DNA of 60,000 nucleotides from Prorocentrum cordatum (Eukaryota > Sar > Dinophyceae > Prorocentrales > Prorocentraceae): assembly GCA_963575745.1 (NCBI GenBank), contig CAUYUJ010022415.1, positions 495,001 through 555,000 of the forward strand, read 5' to 3'. A model generated the notes under the pieces. The model searched no databases. It saw only the letters and a program-made list of their open reading frames with translations, and had not been told where the DNA came from. Each line of letters begins with the position of its first letter. Within the stretch, counting starts at the first letter, position 1. Shown here one piece after another: positions 9,701 through 19,920 of this stretch. The translations under genes and the position numbers were made by a program.

Positions 9701-12686
9701 CGACATGGGCTATCCCGAGCAGCTGGTGCAGGCCGCCATCTCCGTCTATTCGGGCGCGCGGCGCCTCGTCATTGACGGGGTCGTGAGCTCGGAGTGCTTC
9801 TACCTCTCGAGCGGCCTCATTGCGGGCTGCAGCCGCGCGGGGAGGCTCCTGAGGTGCGCCATGATGGTCCTGGATGCCGAACATCGCCGCCGCTGGAAGG
9901 AGGTATGTTGCGCCATCATGTTCGACGACTGCTCGCTGCGGATGGCGGGCGAGTTCTGGAAGGTGGCCCACTTCCTCGGCGGAGCGGCGGGCGACTTCAT
10001 CCGCGGCCTGGAGGCGGACATGGGCTGCGTCGTCTCGCGATCGAAATCCGAGGTGCTCGCGACGACGGCCGCCCTCCGCGCTGCGCTGGTGGGCATCATC
10101 AACGAGGGCGAGCTGAAGCAGTCAGCGGAGGCGCGGAACCTCGGGATCGATTACGGCGCCGCCCCGGGCGCTTCGGCGGTCGCCGTCGGCCGCCTCGCGA
10201 AGGCGACGGAGCAGGTGGACCGCGTGCTGCAGGCGAGGCGAGGGCACATCCCCTGCGCCAAGCGGCTGGTCATCAGCGGCTCGCTGCCAGCCACGGATTA
10301 CGGCTGCGGGGCCATGGCCTGGACTGAGCGGAGGCTGCAGGCGTGGCGCAGCAAGGTCGCCGCCATGCTGTTCGGCAGCGCTCCTGGGAGGTCGGTTGCG
10401 CTGAGCTTCCTGGTCTCGGAGTCGATCCGCCACGACCCCCTGTTCCAGCACGCCTCCCAACCGCTGGACGCGTGGGCGAAGGCTCTGCAATTGGCCGAGC
10501 GCCTGGAGGACCGCCGCGCCATCCTGAGCGCCTTCGTGGGCGCGCAGCGCTTGGCCCAGGAGGGGGGCCTGGCCAAGCTCCCCGGGTCGGGCCCCGCGGG
10601 CGCCCTGCTGCTTGCGCGCTCGCGGCTCGGCTGGCGCATGGCCTCAGTCCGGACGCTGCGGGGCGACCTCGGCCGCGAGGTGGATCTCATGGCCAGCAGC
10701 CGCCACACCCTGCAGGGCATCGTCGAGGCAGGCTTGCGCAGGCAGCTTTGGCGTGACGCGGCAGACCATCATGAGGAGTTGGAGGCTCTGCGGGGCGGCG
10801 GGGCCGTCGCCAGCATTCGTTGCGGCTTCCTGTCCAAGAAAGTGACGGCGAGGCTGGCGGCCTGCAGCTCCTCGGCACGCAACGCCTTGGTGGGCTGCCT
10901 GTGGCCGGTCGCGCGGAGAGCGCGGGCCACCCCTCCGCTCGCCTCCTCGGCCCGCTGCCCGTGGGGGTGTGACGAGGCGGGCACGGTCCGACACCTGGCT
11001 TGGCGCTGCCCAGCACTCGACGGGCCGCGGAGGCAGCAGAAGGCAGACGGGACCAGTTTCGAGCTGCTGCAAGAGGCGGAGAGGGCGGAGCCCGACACAG
11101 GCCAGGAGCACCACATCTGGTCACGCGGGCTGGTGCCCGACCCGCGAGCAGGGGCGCCGTTGCCTTTCGCTCGCACGCTGGAAAGGCGGTCGGGCACGCA
11201 CCCAGGGTCCGTCTTCGAGCGTGAGGTCTTCCTCGACGGTTCCGCCTTCCGCTCCAGGGACAAGGTTTTGGCGCGCGCGGGCTGGGCGGCGGTCACGACG
11301 TGGGAGGCTGACGGCTCGGAGCGCAGTTCGGCGCGGGGCAACGTGGCCTGGCCGCTCCCCCAGGACAGCGGGGCTGGGGAGCTGCAGGCGGCAGTGGAGG
11401 CCCTGCGAGGCGGCATCGGGCCGCTCATCCTCTACACCGACTCGGCGATGGTGCACGACGGCTGGGCCTCCGGCAAGCGCTGGTGTCTGGAGTGGGGGCG
11501 GCCTTACCGCGAGCTGTGGGTGCAGTTCTGGCAGCTCGTCGAGGACTACGGCGTCACTATGGCGCACGCGACGGAGCAGCACGTCCGCGAGGGCCTCATC
11601 ACGGACAGACAGCGCGCGGGCAACGCCAGGGCAGACAGCCGAGCCAAGGAGGGAGCCGCTCTCCACGGCGTCTCGCAGGCGCGGCTCGACATGGTGGACC
11701 TCGCGGAGAGCCTCGCCAAAGGTGTCTCCGACTGGCTGGGAGAGGCGATGCAGGAGGGCGACTCGCTGCTGCGGGCGGCCGACGGCTTCGAGGCGCCTGG
11801 CCTTGAGGCGATCAGGTGCGCATGGGCGGGTTGCCGACAGCGCCCAATGGCAGCCTGCGGGGTCGGCGGGCCCAACTGCGCATTCCGCGCCTGCGACCGC
11901 CATGGCACGGCGCTGCTGCTGGGCGAGACGGTTTGCTGGAGCTGCTGGGTCTGCGCCGCCGCTGGCACCCCCGTGCAGGGGGGCCGAGTGGCCGCCCGCA
12001 GTGGAGGCTCGGGCGACGGCGCGGGAGCGACGGGAGCAGCCGTCCTCGCTTTGGCGGCCGCCGCGCTGGCGGCACGCCCTCGCGAAGAGGCTGAGGGCGG
12101 CGGCGGGGGTGAGCCCGCCCGCGAGGAGGGGCCGCCGAGGCAGGGGGCGGGCGCTGCCAGCCCAGGAGGAACGCTGGCCGGAGGGTCCGCCGCAGCGGAG
12201 GTGCCAGCCGCCGCCGAGGCGCCTCCGCCGCCCCCTGCCCCGCCAGGGCCAGGACGGCGAGGCCGCGGTCGTGGCGGAGGCCGAGGCCGGGGCCAGGCGC
12301 GCGCCGCTGGAGTGGAGGCCCCCGTTGTCGGCCCAGCAGCCGTCGGGCAGCCAGCCTGGTGGAACGCGGCGCTCCACGACTCGCACATCCTGATGCAGGC
12401 GGGCCCGACGGTCTTCTGCAACGTGTGCGGCTGCAACGCTGGCTCGGCGCGCGTGATGGGGCTGGCCGAGCCCTGCCTGCGCCGAGCGTCGGAGCGCCAG
12501 CTGGAGGGGCTGCGCCGTCTCCGACGAGGGCTCCACCCAACGAGGAGCGCGGTGCTGGGGGAGCCCGCCCGCCTGGCGGGCCGAGGGCGGCCGCGGAGCC
12601 GCTCCCGAGAGCGGCGCGAGGCCGCGGCGTCCGGCGAGCGGGGCGAGGGCGCTGCTTCGGGCGCGAGGGGTAGGGGTGGGGCCTAA
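6714..12686 (+). CDS. LINE ORF2 polyprotein: endonuclease - RT - RNase H - Cys motifs
   Basis: The frame is open from 5748, but only the part after the ORF1 stop has recognisable domains. The endonuclease/exonuclease/phosphatase fold spans about 6750-7420 (VVVSANGSGW, CVQETQLF, LAGDWNVGP, then ELDFFVVSNDL). The RT spans about 9270-10100: GWRPIGLLQ (9430s), motif A LLDLWKAYE, motif B SSGLIAGCSRA, motif C MFDDCS with the catalytic Asp pair at 9924-9929; the usual Tyr of YxDD is Met. RNase H spans about 11220-11690 with FLDGS (Asp at 11235), ELQAAVEAL, LYTDSAM and GNARADSRA. The C-terminus has Cys-rich CAWAGC...CWSCWVC, and near the end CNVCGCN followed by GLHPT. There is no ATG close to the ORF1 stop (the first is at 6822, inside the endonuclease), so expression by frameshift or re-initiation is likely. 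Confidence 0.9.
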   Translation, partial: SAAARKRGKRSSEFVVVSANGSGWGPLTALWSDERTMRSHRADCWCVQETQLFAKRLAAEEQWCRQRGAAAALTAGVARASSQDVEQRRAASSGTGVVVRSNRGMAEPEGAGSRQVDAERRCTAALVSGAQRGGVLMASVYLANDSLGERSWAVLAQLGSAVRAAGRPFVLAGDWNVGPKQLCEEGSAWLQGIGGTVVSNDGGQPTMRKGLDVESELDFFVVSNDLLHRLQGCSVVPGPFRPRSAARLQLRARGAMPLERRLRVPRPFPTQRAIGPLPPPVEVPPEVLQACESADSPEALDASYLQVMRLVESELLVVHQIAPADEDSFKGRGLPPAFKWQQPDLSGRGHGSSAPRPKEGTAAKRLLAVADLFGRRARGLPRSFPAWAVGVMPEPWGGRARQAASSSPERLLAWEQEARAEAAKERSIFACERKCGFSKWLRDSLAQGAGHARAFRRGPRGWVADELVGPDAEPACGQERVDSAAKFWANEVWTHRSNSAARESQEAEPTGVVAAPGGEGPSATDPAPGLEDGKPAPGSDPLKGGGGGSGACATAETDRGSTPPGPAPASAEEASSARTTRELSSERCLPPTTSTARSTPPPFLGLAPAPQKALSAEALRRVRSSAGAAWADCIIDLVGPIADSPPDEAGPVGPPAAAASLRAMAGAAGQADERPAGAVGGPPSAGLPDQASGNLPDQAAGRAAGGASHADGHPASAAGGATSAGLPDRASGNRPGLAAGRDPVAAGQADGRPAGAVGGPPCAGLPDRASGNRSDDGRPAGAVWGPPALRAAPVPAAARAAGAAAPPRLSRPAEGRRFAPGPALVRPPLGPPLARPTVEDGGRAARSFRWRLGLGADEFHPRQLVHVSDQLMECLIALCMATEATGTLPEAVVGGLVVLLAKQGGGWRPIGLLQRLPRWWGRVRLRDARAWEEAIHAEAAANFWGGKGRASAEAVWWQALHNEASRAQGLSVGCVLLDLWKAYEVVSLAMAQRRGLDMGYPEQLVQAAISVYSGARRLVIDGVVSSECFYLSSGLIAGCSRAGRLLRCAMMVLDAEHRRRWKEVCCAIMFDDCSLRMAGEFWKVAHFLGGAAGDFIRGLEADMGCVVSRSKSEVLATTAALRAALVGIINEGELKQSAEARNLGIDYGAAPGASAVAVGRLAKATEQVDRVLQARRGHIPCAKRLVISGSLPATDYGCGAMAWTERRLQAWRSKVAAMLFGSAPGRSVALSFLVSESIRHDPLFQHASQPLDAWAKALQLAERLEDRRAILSAFVGAQRLAQEGGLAKLPGSGPAGALLLARSRLGWRMASVRTLRGDLGREVDLMASSRHTLQGIVEAGLRRQLWRDAADHHEELEALRGGGAVASIRCGFLSKKVTARLAACSSSARNALVGCLWPVARRARATPPLASSARCPWGCDEAGTVRHLAWRCPALDGPRRQQKADGTSFELLQEAERAEPDTGQEHHIWSRGLVPDPRAGAPLPFARTLERRSGTHPGSVFEREVFLDGSAFRSRDKVLARAGWAAVTTWEADGSERSSARGNVAWPLPQDSGAGELQAAVEALRGGIGPLILYTDSAMVHDGWASGKRWCLEWGRPYRELWVQFWQLVEDYGVTMAHATEQHVREGLITDRQRAGNARADSRAKEGAALHGVSQARLDMVDLAESLAKGVSDWLGEAMQEGDSLLRAADGFEAPGLEAIRCAWAGCRQRPMAACGVGGPNCAFRACDRHGTALLLGETVCWSCWVCAAAGTPVQGGRVAARSGGSGDGAGATGAAVLALAAAALAARPREEAEGGGGGEPAREEGPPRQGAGAASPGGTLAGGSAAAEVPAAAEAPPPPPAPPGPGRRGRGRGGGRGRGQARAAGVEAPVVGPAAVGQPAWWNAALHDSHILMQAGPTVFCNVCGCNAGSARVMGLAEPCLRRASERQLEGLRRLRRGLHPTRSAVLGEPARLAGRGRPRSRSRERREAAASGERGEGAASGARGRGGA
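8770..9030 (+). repeat. 117-bp tandem repeat with a hairpin in each unit, inside ORF2
   Basis: Hairpins GGTTGCCGGA / TCCGGCAACC with 7-nt loops lie at 8770-8796, 8887-8913 and 9004-9030 (the last arm has one wobble). They are spaced exactly 117 bp (39 codons), so ORF2 stays open through the linker between endonuclease and RT. The protein repeat is Ala/Gly/Pro-rich (GLPDRASGN). Confidence 0.9.
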
Positions 12687-12873
12687 ACCCGTGGTGCCTC
12701 CTGGGCGGGCAGCGGCCCTTTAGGCTTGCCTAAGGGGTGCCGTTGTCCCCGTGCGGCTCTTGGTTGCCCTGGTGCTCCCAGTTGTCGTGCGGGTCCAGGT
12801 TTCATCGCGGGCTTGGGTGCCTCCCCCTGCCCAGAGCGGGGGCTGTGCGACGCACGCCGTCCGCCGAGGGGGG
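12687..12873 (+). other. LINE 3' untranslated region
   Basis: GC-rich, 187 bp between the ORF2 stop and the (ATC)n tract. It contains a short inverted match, ccctttaggc / gcctaagggg (about 12716-12740), that could form a hairpin. A 3' hairpin is a common RT recognition feature in LINEs; the assignment is inference. Confidence 0.45.
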
Positions 12874-13550
<677 letters not shown>

Positions 13551-15880
13551 CACCATCCCCATCCGTCTCATCTTTCTCCTCATCCTCCTCCTTCTCCTCA
13601 TCCTACGTCCCTCTCCCTCTATTGCGCGGCCCAGGCAAGCCTCCTGCTCCACGGTCCTGGCGTCAAGCTGCTCCAGCCATTCGCGGAGAGGCAACACCTT
13701 GACCTGCTGGGGTAGCGCCAACGAGAAGCGACGGCAAGGCCAAAACACATGTGAGCTGAAATATGAGAGAGCCGGCGGGTCTGGAGGATGTATCGGGCGC
13801 CGCGGTCGTTCCATAGCGTGCTGGAACGTGTCCCAGCCTCTGCTGGCTGGCATTGGGAAGAGGGCCCGTGGAGAGGAAAACGGGTCCTGGAACCGAACGC
13901 TGCCCCCTGGACCAGCACGTGTCCCAGCCTCTGTTTGCTGGCATCGGGAAGAAAGGCCTTGGAGGGGAACACGGGTCCTGGAACCGAGCGCTGTCCCCTG
14001 GACCACCTCTCCGTGCTGAGCCGTTCTCAAACGACCCCCAGGCCTGGGAAATGGCCACGGGAGGTCGACATGGATCCCTGTTGTACAACATCAGTGTTCA
14101 TGTTCGCGGGTCAAGAATCAACGCCCAAACTGCCCTAGGGCCCGTTTGAACTACAATGTTGATGCACATCCCACCGTGGCGACAGGAAGCCTCCCGCCAA
14201 GGTCCGAAACATGTGTTCAAACTGTCCACAAGGTCTCGTCCAAAAACTTAGATGCCTGATTGAGGTACTGGCCCAGCCGACCCCCCTGCTCCCAATGGCG
14301 ACCCTGGCAAGTCAACCCACCTCCGTGGGTGAGTCTTGGCAACCGAATTCCGCAGGGAATTTGGCCTTGGCGACGAAGACGATTTAGGTCCCCTCGAAGA
14401 AAAACCAAACACTCCCAACAGCTAAATTACGAAAGATATCCGTTTCCAACCCACCAAATACAATACGAAACCGTGAATATGGGCCCCCCAGCGCCGCGGA
14501 GGGTCAGCCCATCGTTAAGGTTTTGCGGGGTCCCCAGGTGGAGGGCGACATTCCACTTCGGCATCGGCGACAGGCACGCAAACCTCCCAAAAAAGGCAAG
14601 GGGGAGGCGCGAGGGGAATCAAGCAAGGTGCGCTCGCACCACGTCTGAATTATAGCCCTGCCTCCTGTTGCGCTGATGTGTTCTCTATCCGCGGACGTGC
14701 CATAGCCGACCTGGATATCCAAAGCAAACCCCTGTATGGTCTCACGCGCTGTCGCGGAATTGGAAGCTGCGTACAGAGGAGGAGGGGGAGAAGGTCAGGT
14801 CAGGTCAGGTCAAGTCAAGTCATTCGCGTGAAAGGGGGCCAACGTCAACACCTACGAAGAACCTGTTCGCGCGACTAAAAAGAACACCTGCGATTGGATT
14901 ACGCCGCAGCCCCAAACTTCCCATGGGGCAGGCAAAGGGGCATACCCCTAAGCTCAAAGAGGCGATCTCCGAGGTGACCCAACTCGCTGATCAAGACGGG
15001 TCCGTACGGGTCAGCGCGAGGGGAACAGCCGCTGGCCTTTTTCGCGTGCCTACTCTGGGGGGCGCGCTGGCGAACAGGGTTCCCGAGTAGGGGGGGGGGG
15101 GTCCCTGCGCCCCTCTTCAATATGTGAGCCAGAGCCCCTGCATTCCGAGATGCGCTCCATCCCCCCCGCCCCCCCCCCCCCCCCCACACCCCACCCCACC
15201 CCCGCCACCGCAGAAACGTCAGCGCTCCGAAATGTCCTCGCTCGCGCTTTCTACCCACTACGCCGAAACAGATGCCTCCCGCGCCAAACGCGCTCAGGTT
15301 CTCCTTCCCGCGTTAAACGCGCCGAAGAATTCTCGCGTTCCTCTTTCTCCGCCCTCTGCAGTGCCGCGCCCTTCCCAGGAAATCTGGGGGGCGCATGCGG
15401 CACGCGCAGAAGATTGACCGAGGACGAGAGACTGGGAGACCAGAGGCCAAACGCTCTCAGCTGATCCTCTGCGCTTTCCCATTGTAGAAAAACGTAATCT
15501 TCACGGGGTAACAGTTGTGCATGTGTCTCCCGCCCTGGCAATAGCGCCAATGCTTTCCCATCCCAGAAATGCGAATTCCACTTATTGGAAAAATGCGCGG
15601 CTGGAAACCAATTGGCGGCGTAATTCTTTCGCCGAGAAAAAACAATTGCCAATCCTGTTACAGATAATGTTACAGACGCTGCCCGCAATTCGCCCGTGGC
15701 GCTTCCGTGCCCTTTCTTCCACGACAAACCCTTCAACAACTGCGCCTACAATCACTGAAAGGTCAGAAAGAGCCCCTGTTCGGAAATGTTGCCAGTCCCG
15801 TTGCCTCAGTTTATAACTCCTTCCCCGCCTCCTCCGAGCCTGCGCAATCCCTCTGCGAAGCAACAGTTCTAGTACGTCAA
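13551..15880. other. No convincing gene; minor repeats
   Basis: A 91-bp unit is present twice (13827-13917 and 13918-14004; shared cgggtcctggaaccga, cgctg and cccctggacca). There is a short gtcag/gtcaa run near 14800. A G-run at about 15090 and a C-run at about 15165-15200 flank a low-complexity stretch. Open frames here are short and lack family features. Confidence 0.6.
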
Positions 15881-15884
15881 CGAA

Positions 15885-16535
15885 TTATTCTGAGGACACC
15901 CCCCTTCCGCGCAGTGTTTGTAAGCCGCCCTTCGTGATTCCTTCGTTGGTCGCTGTAGAACTGAATAATCTCAGAAGCGCTGCAATTTCAGGGTCACCAT
16001 TGAAGAGCATGGGTTTCCGAAGTTCGTCATCGGCACCAGTCGGTGGCTTCTGAACCTCGGGGCCTCCGGTTTCCCAGATCTCCTTCGCCCCGGCGGCGAA
16101 CAAATGTTTCGACCTCCTGGGGCAACCTTTCCAAACATATCGGTTGGTCTCCATCTTTGCAGACCTTCGTCTCGTCCGTCTACCGCGGGAGTCCGCGGGC
16201 TTTCGAGGTCCATCATCGGCATGAACCAATAACCTCCGAACCTCGGGGCCTCCATCTTCCCTCTTTGACGCCTGCTCTCGTCTGCGCTGCGGAGGCCTAT
16301 CACTGATGTCCTCCTTCAGAATGGTCACGGGATTCCGAGGGTCATCGCTGGCGAAAGCCAATGGCCTCCGAATCTCTGGGCCTCCACCTTCCCTCTGGAT
16401 TTCGTCGATCAACTGATCTCGCCGACGGACGAATGAATGCAGAACTGGGCCAATAGGTTCCGTTGGCGCACTTGATTTTCTATCTCCAGAGTCACCTTTC
16501 CCAGAGAAGCCGTTCTCTGTTGATTGACTCTTCAT
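15885..16535 (-). CDS. Hypothetical repeat-containing ORF, unrecognised
   Basis: About 216 codons from an ATG at 16535. It contains at least three imperfect copies of a charged module beginning GGPEIRRPLAFASDD, GGPEVRRLLVHADDG and GGPEVQKPPTGADDE. A fourth related module lies just upstream in another frame (near 16600). The matching DNA repeat is irregular (spacings about 130-185 bp). It could be a decayed satellite that happens to be open rather than a gene. Confidence 0.3.
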   Translation of the reverse strand: MKSQSTENGFSGKGDSGDRKSSAPTEPIGPVLHSFVRRRDQLIDEIQREGGGPEIRRPLAFASDDPRNPVTILKEDISDRPPQRRREQASKREDGGPEVRRLLVHADDGPRKPADSRGRRTRRRSAKMETNRYVWKGCPRRSKHLFAAGAKEIWETGGPEVQKPPTGADDELRKPMLFNGDPEIAALLRLFSSTATNEGITKGGLQTLRGRGVSSE

Positions 16536-17929
16536 TGCCAAACTCCTGGTGCAAATGCTTCCCCAGCCCTGAATCGCTTATGGGTTTTCGACGTTCTTCA
16601 CTGGCACCTTCCGGCTGCCTCCGAGCCCCAGCAGGGCTTCCATCTTCCCCCTGGTAACTGCTGTCCAATGACGGCACTTGAACAAACAATTGTTCGCAAA
16701 TAGCAACCCTGGCCAATCTGACATTTCCGAGCATGGGTACGGCGGATCCGCTCTTTGCGTTTTTGCCTTGTCGTTTTTCCAAGGTTACGTTCCAATCCTC
16801 CATCGACAGTTGGAAACAGTGCGACACAAGAGAATTCCGTCACCAAAATACGATCTCGTCACGCGAGAAGGGGTCGCAAAAAGTACGGTACGGGAGTGGC
16901 TGCAGGGATTGTTTCTTCTTTCCGTTCCCACTTCCCACTTACTCCCTTTCGCTTGCCCGACAGAGAATATATGGGGCGGGAGTCCTGTGATTGAGTTTCA
17001 GTGAAAGTCCTTACTCCGTCGGAGCTCAATGTGCCTGGGCCTCCAACGCCGACAAGGAGGAGAAGGAGGAGGAGGAGGATGTCGGTGAGCAGGAAAATGA
17101 GCAGGAGGAAAAGGAGGAGAGAGGAGGGAGGAGAGAGCAGGAAGGAACCCCGAGGCGGAGGAAACGCCCAACAGCCTCAATATTCGGTCCTCGACACCTT
17201 TCCTCCAGTATGGGCCGACCGCCCCAGCACTCTCACAATGGGGAACCCACAAAGGACGTACGCGGCCAATCATGTGCATGAACACGGCCCTCCAGTAAGC
17301 GAGACTGGCCTCGTTCGCATAACGAAAACTCTCGAGACCAGCGTGAATTCATGTACGTGTACGTCCTTCCGTCGCTCCTGATACAAGCCTACCGTGAAAT
17401 CGTCAAAGGATAAAACTGCTTTAAGAAAGCAACATGTGTTCCTAGAACAGAACTGGCTCGTGAAAGCAAGACTGCCTCACCCAGACACGCAAGAAATCGT
17501 GGAAATCACACAAAGATCTTAGAACATTATTTGGTGGGCCAATGTGCGGGTCAGGACGCTTCGCCACCGCTTGACTTCCCTCTTGGCGACCTTGGCCCGG
17601 CCTCTGCCTGCCAGCCTGCCTGGCTCGCTGCCCGCCCGCCCCGCTGCCCTGCTGCCCTGCTGCCCGCCCTGCCCCAGCCACCCGGATGGCCGGCGGCCCG
17701 CCCTGCCCCGCCCGTGCCTCCGAATCACCACTCCCTCCCTCCCCCCCTCACCCTCGTCGCTTGCCTGCTTCTGCTTGTTCCTGCTCCTCCTCATCCCCTC
17801 ATTTTGCCCCTCCTCCCTCCCTCGCCTCCCCCTCCCTCCTCCCCCTCTCCCCTCCCCCTAACCCCACCCTCGTCCGCCGGCAGCCCCCCCCTCCTCCCCT
17901 CTCACACCCTCACCCTCCCGCCCCTCTCC
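16536..17929. other. No recognised gene; purine-rich and pyrimidine-rich tracts
   Basis: A purine-rich stretch at 17055-17165 reads as Arg/Glu-rich in every frame. 17680-17935 is C-rich and reads as Pro-rich. 17240-17380 is partly repeated at 18436-18590 (shared cccacaaaggacg, aacacggcccc and gtccttcc). I see no domain. Confidence 0.55.
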
Positions 17930-18879
17930 CTGAGATCCGATGCGCGAAGAAATGGCAACATGACCGCAAGGAAACTGAACCAGAGCCCTGAACCCAATCT
18001 CTCTGCACCATGTCGTCGGCCAGATCGATCGGCGAGGGCCCTGGGGCCCGAAGCAAGGCAGAGTCGAACGCGACGCCAGGATCCCGACCTTTTCACTGGC
18101 GCCGATTTCCCATCCTGGGTAGTTTTTGTTGACGAGGGCCCCCAGAGGCTGACAACAAAAACCTCCCCTATCGCCTCTCACCCCCCGCCCTATCACCCCC
18201 TGGAGGAAGAAAGATGGAGACCTTCTCGACGCCCAAGCTTAAGGCAGCGCCCACAAGTGAGTGGCGCGGCGGCCTTCAAAGAAGGGGGGCTTCCAAGAAG
18301 GCGGGCGGTTTAAGCCTCCTGAGAAGCCGCCAGGCCCTTTTAAGGAGGCCATCCTGTCCTTCACCCCGCCCTACCCTGAGATCCGACATTGCGAAAGAAT
18401 GCAAGATCATAAAACGTCGCGACCTGGGACCTTAGGGAGCCCACAAAGGACGCACGCGCCCAGCTATGTACATAAACACGGCCCCTCGATCCGCGAGACC
18501 CGCCGCGTGATACGAACGTTCGCGCAGTTCGCACTCTCGAAACCAGCGTGGACCCATGCACGTGTGCGTCCTTCCTTCGCCGGCGAGACCTGGAACCCGT
18601 CCTCCTGCACCGTGCCTGGAGCCGGATCGATCTGCGACGGTCCAGGGGCCCACGGCCCCAGGGCGGACGACACGGCGACGCCTGGGGCTCCCGCACGCCC
18701 TCCCGCCCCTCCATCGCGTCGCCGCCGCGCGCCTCGGCCACGTCGTCGCCGCAGCCTTGCCGCAGGGCCTCGCGCGCCCGGCCAGGGGGGGGAGCGGGGG
18801 GAGGGGAAGGGGCTCGCTCGCTCGCCCTCGTCCAGTCAGTTCGACCTCATCTCAAGGCGCGTTCGTAAACCTGGGGGGG

Positions 18880-18915
<36 letters not shown>

Positions 18916-19330
18916 AAAAAAAAGAGAGAGAGAGAGAGAGAGAACGACGCGTTTCGGCATTACGCTTTCACCCTCTGCTTTGCAGCTCCGTTCGGAGCAC
19001 CGCGCAGCCAAAATACGTGGCAGATGACCGTGCAGTTACGAGGTCGCTGTACGGGAGTCTGGCCGACAGCCCAACTGGGCCGCACCAGGGCGAACGGGCC
19101 AACCAAGCTACGAGTTAGCTTCACGAGCAGAAGGGGGGAAGGAGAGGAACAGGACGAGCCCTGAGATCCTGGCGTCGCATTATTTTCGCAGAGGGCGACT
19201 CTGCCTTGCTTCGGGCCCCAGGGCCCTCACCGATCGATCTGGCCGACGACATGGTGCAGAGAGATGGGGTTCAGGGCTCTTGTTCAGTTTCCTTGCGGTC
19301 ATGTTGCCATTTTTTCGTGACTCAGAAGGG
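17930..19330. repeat. Inverted repeat pair, ~155-bp arms, ~1.1 kb apart
   Basis: The left arm, 17930-18085 (tggcaacatgaccgcaagga, gtcgtcggccagatcgatcg), recurs as its reverse complement at about 19165-19325 (cgatcgatctggccgacgac, tccttgcggtcatgttgcca). The interior holds a related shorter segment at about 18590-18660 and a (GA)n tract. Structure suggests a foldback element or two inverted insertions of one family. Confidence 0.8.
18883..18943. repeat. (GA)n / A-run / (GA)n microsatellite
   Basis: GA dinucleotides interrupted by an A-run at about 18910-18923. Confidence 0.95.
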
Positions 19331-19920
19331 GAGGGGAGGGTAGGGGGGGAGGGGGGAGGGGAGAAGAGGGAGGGGAAGAAAGGAAGGCCCGGGGGGGGAG
19401 GTTTTGTTTTCCCCCACATGAAGCAGGCTGGTGGCCGATGCAGTGCGGAGGCCTTGCGGCGAGACCAGCCCAGTCCATCGGGCAGGGGGAGGGGGGAAGG
19501 GGAAGGGGGAGAAGAGGAAAATGACAGGGGATGGGCGGAGACGGGGGGGAGAAGGAGAGTGGAAGGGAAAAGGGAGAGGGGTACGGAGGAAGACTCGGGG
19601 GGAGGATGGGGGCAGGAGCGCTTTCCCGTTGAGAACGCAGCGGTGGCGCCGTGGTGCCGAGCTTTCGGACTACAGATGATGCTGCGTGAGCATGATGCGA
19701 GAAAGAAAGGGAAAACATCAACAACGGAAGCAGACCGGGAAAGGGCGCGAGAGACAAGAGACAAGGACGAGGGGGGGAGTGGAAAAGGGGGAGGGGAAGG
19801 GAGGGAGACTCGGGGGGAGGACGCGGTAAGGGGAGGGGGGAAGCAGAGAAGGGGTGCAGACAGGGATGGGGGCGGGGGCCGGAGAAGGAAGATGCGGAGG
19901 GGAAGGGGAGCAAAAGCACG
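19320..19920. repeat. Long G/A-rich purine tract
   Basis: About 600 bp strongly biased to G and A on the plus strand (runs such as ggggagggg), interrupted at 19410-19480 and 19615-19680. Frames in it are compositionally biased and unlikely to be genes. The tract could form triplex or G-quadruplex structures. Confidence 0.75.

Noticed and set aside
5300-12536. Large minus-strand and out-of-frame ORFs across the LINE
   Set aside because: GC-rich shadows of ORF1 and ORF2, which have the domains.
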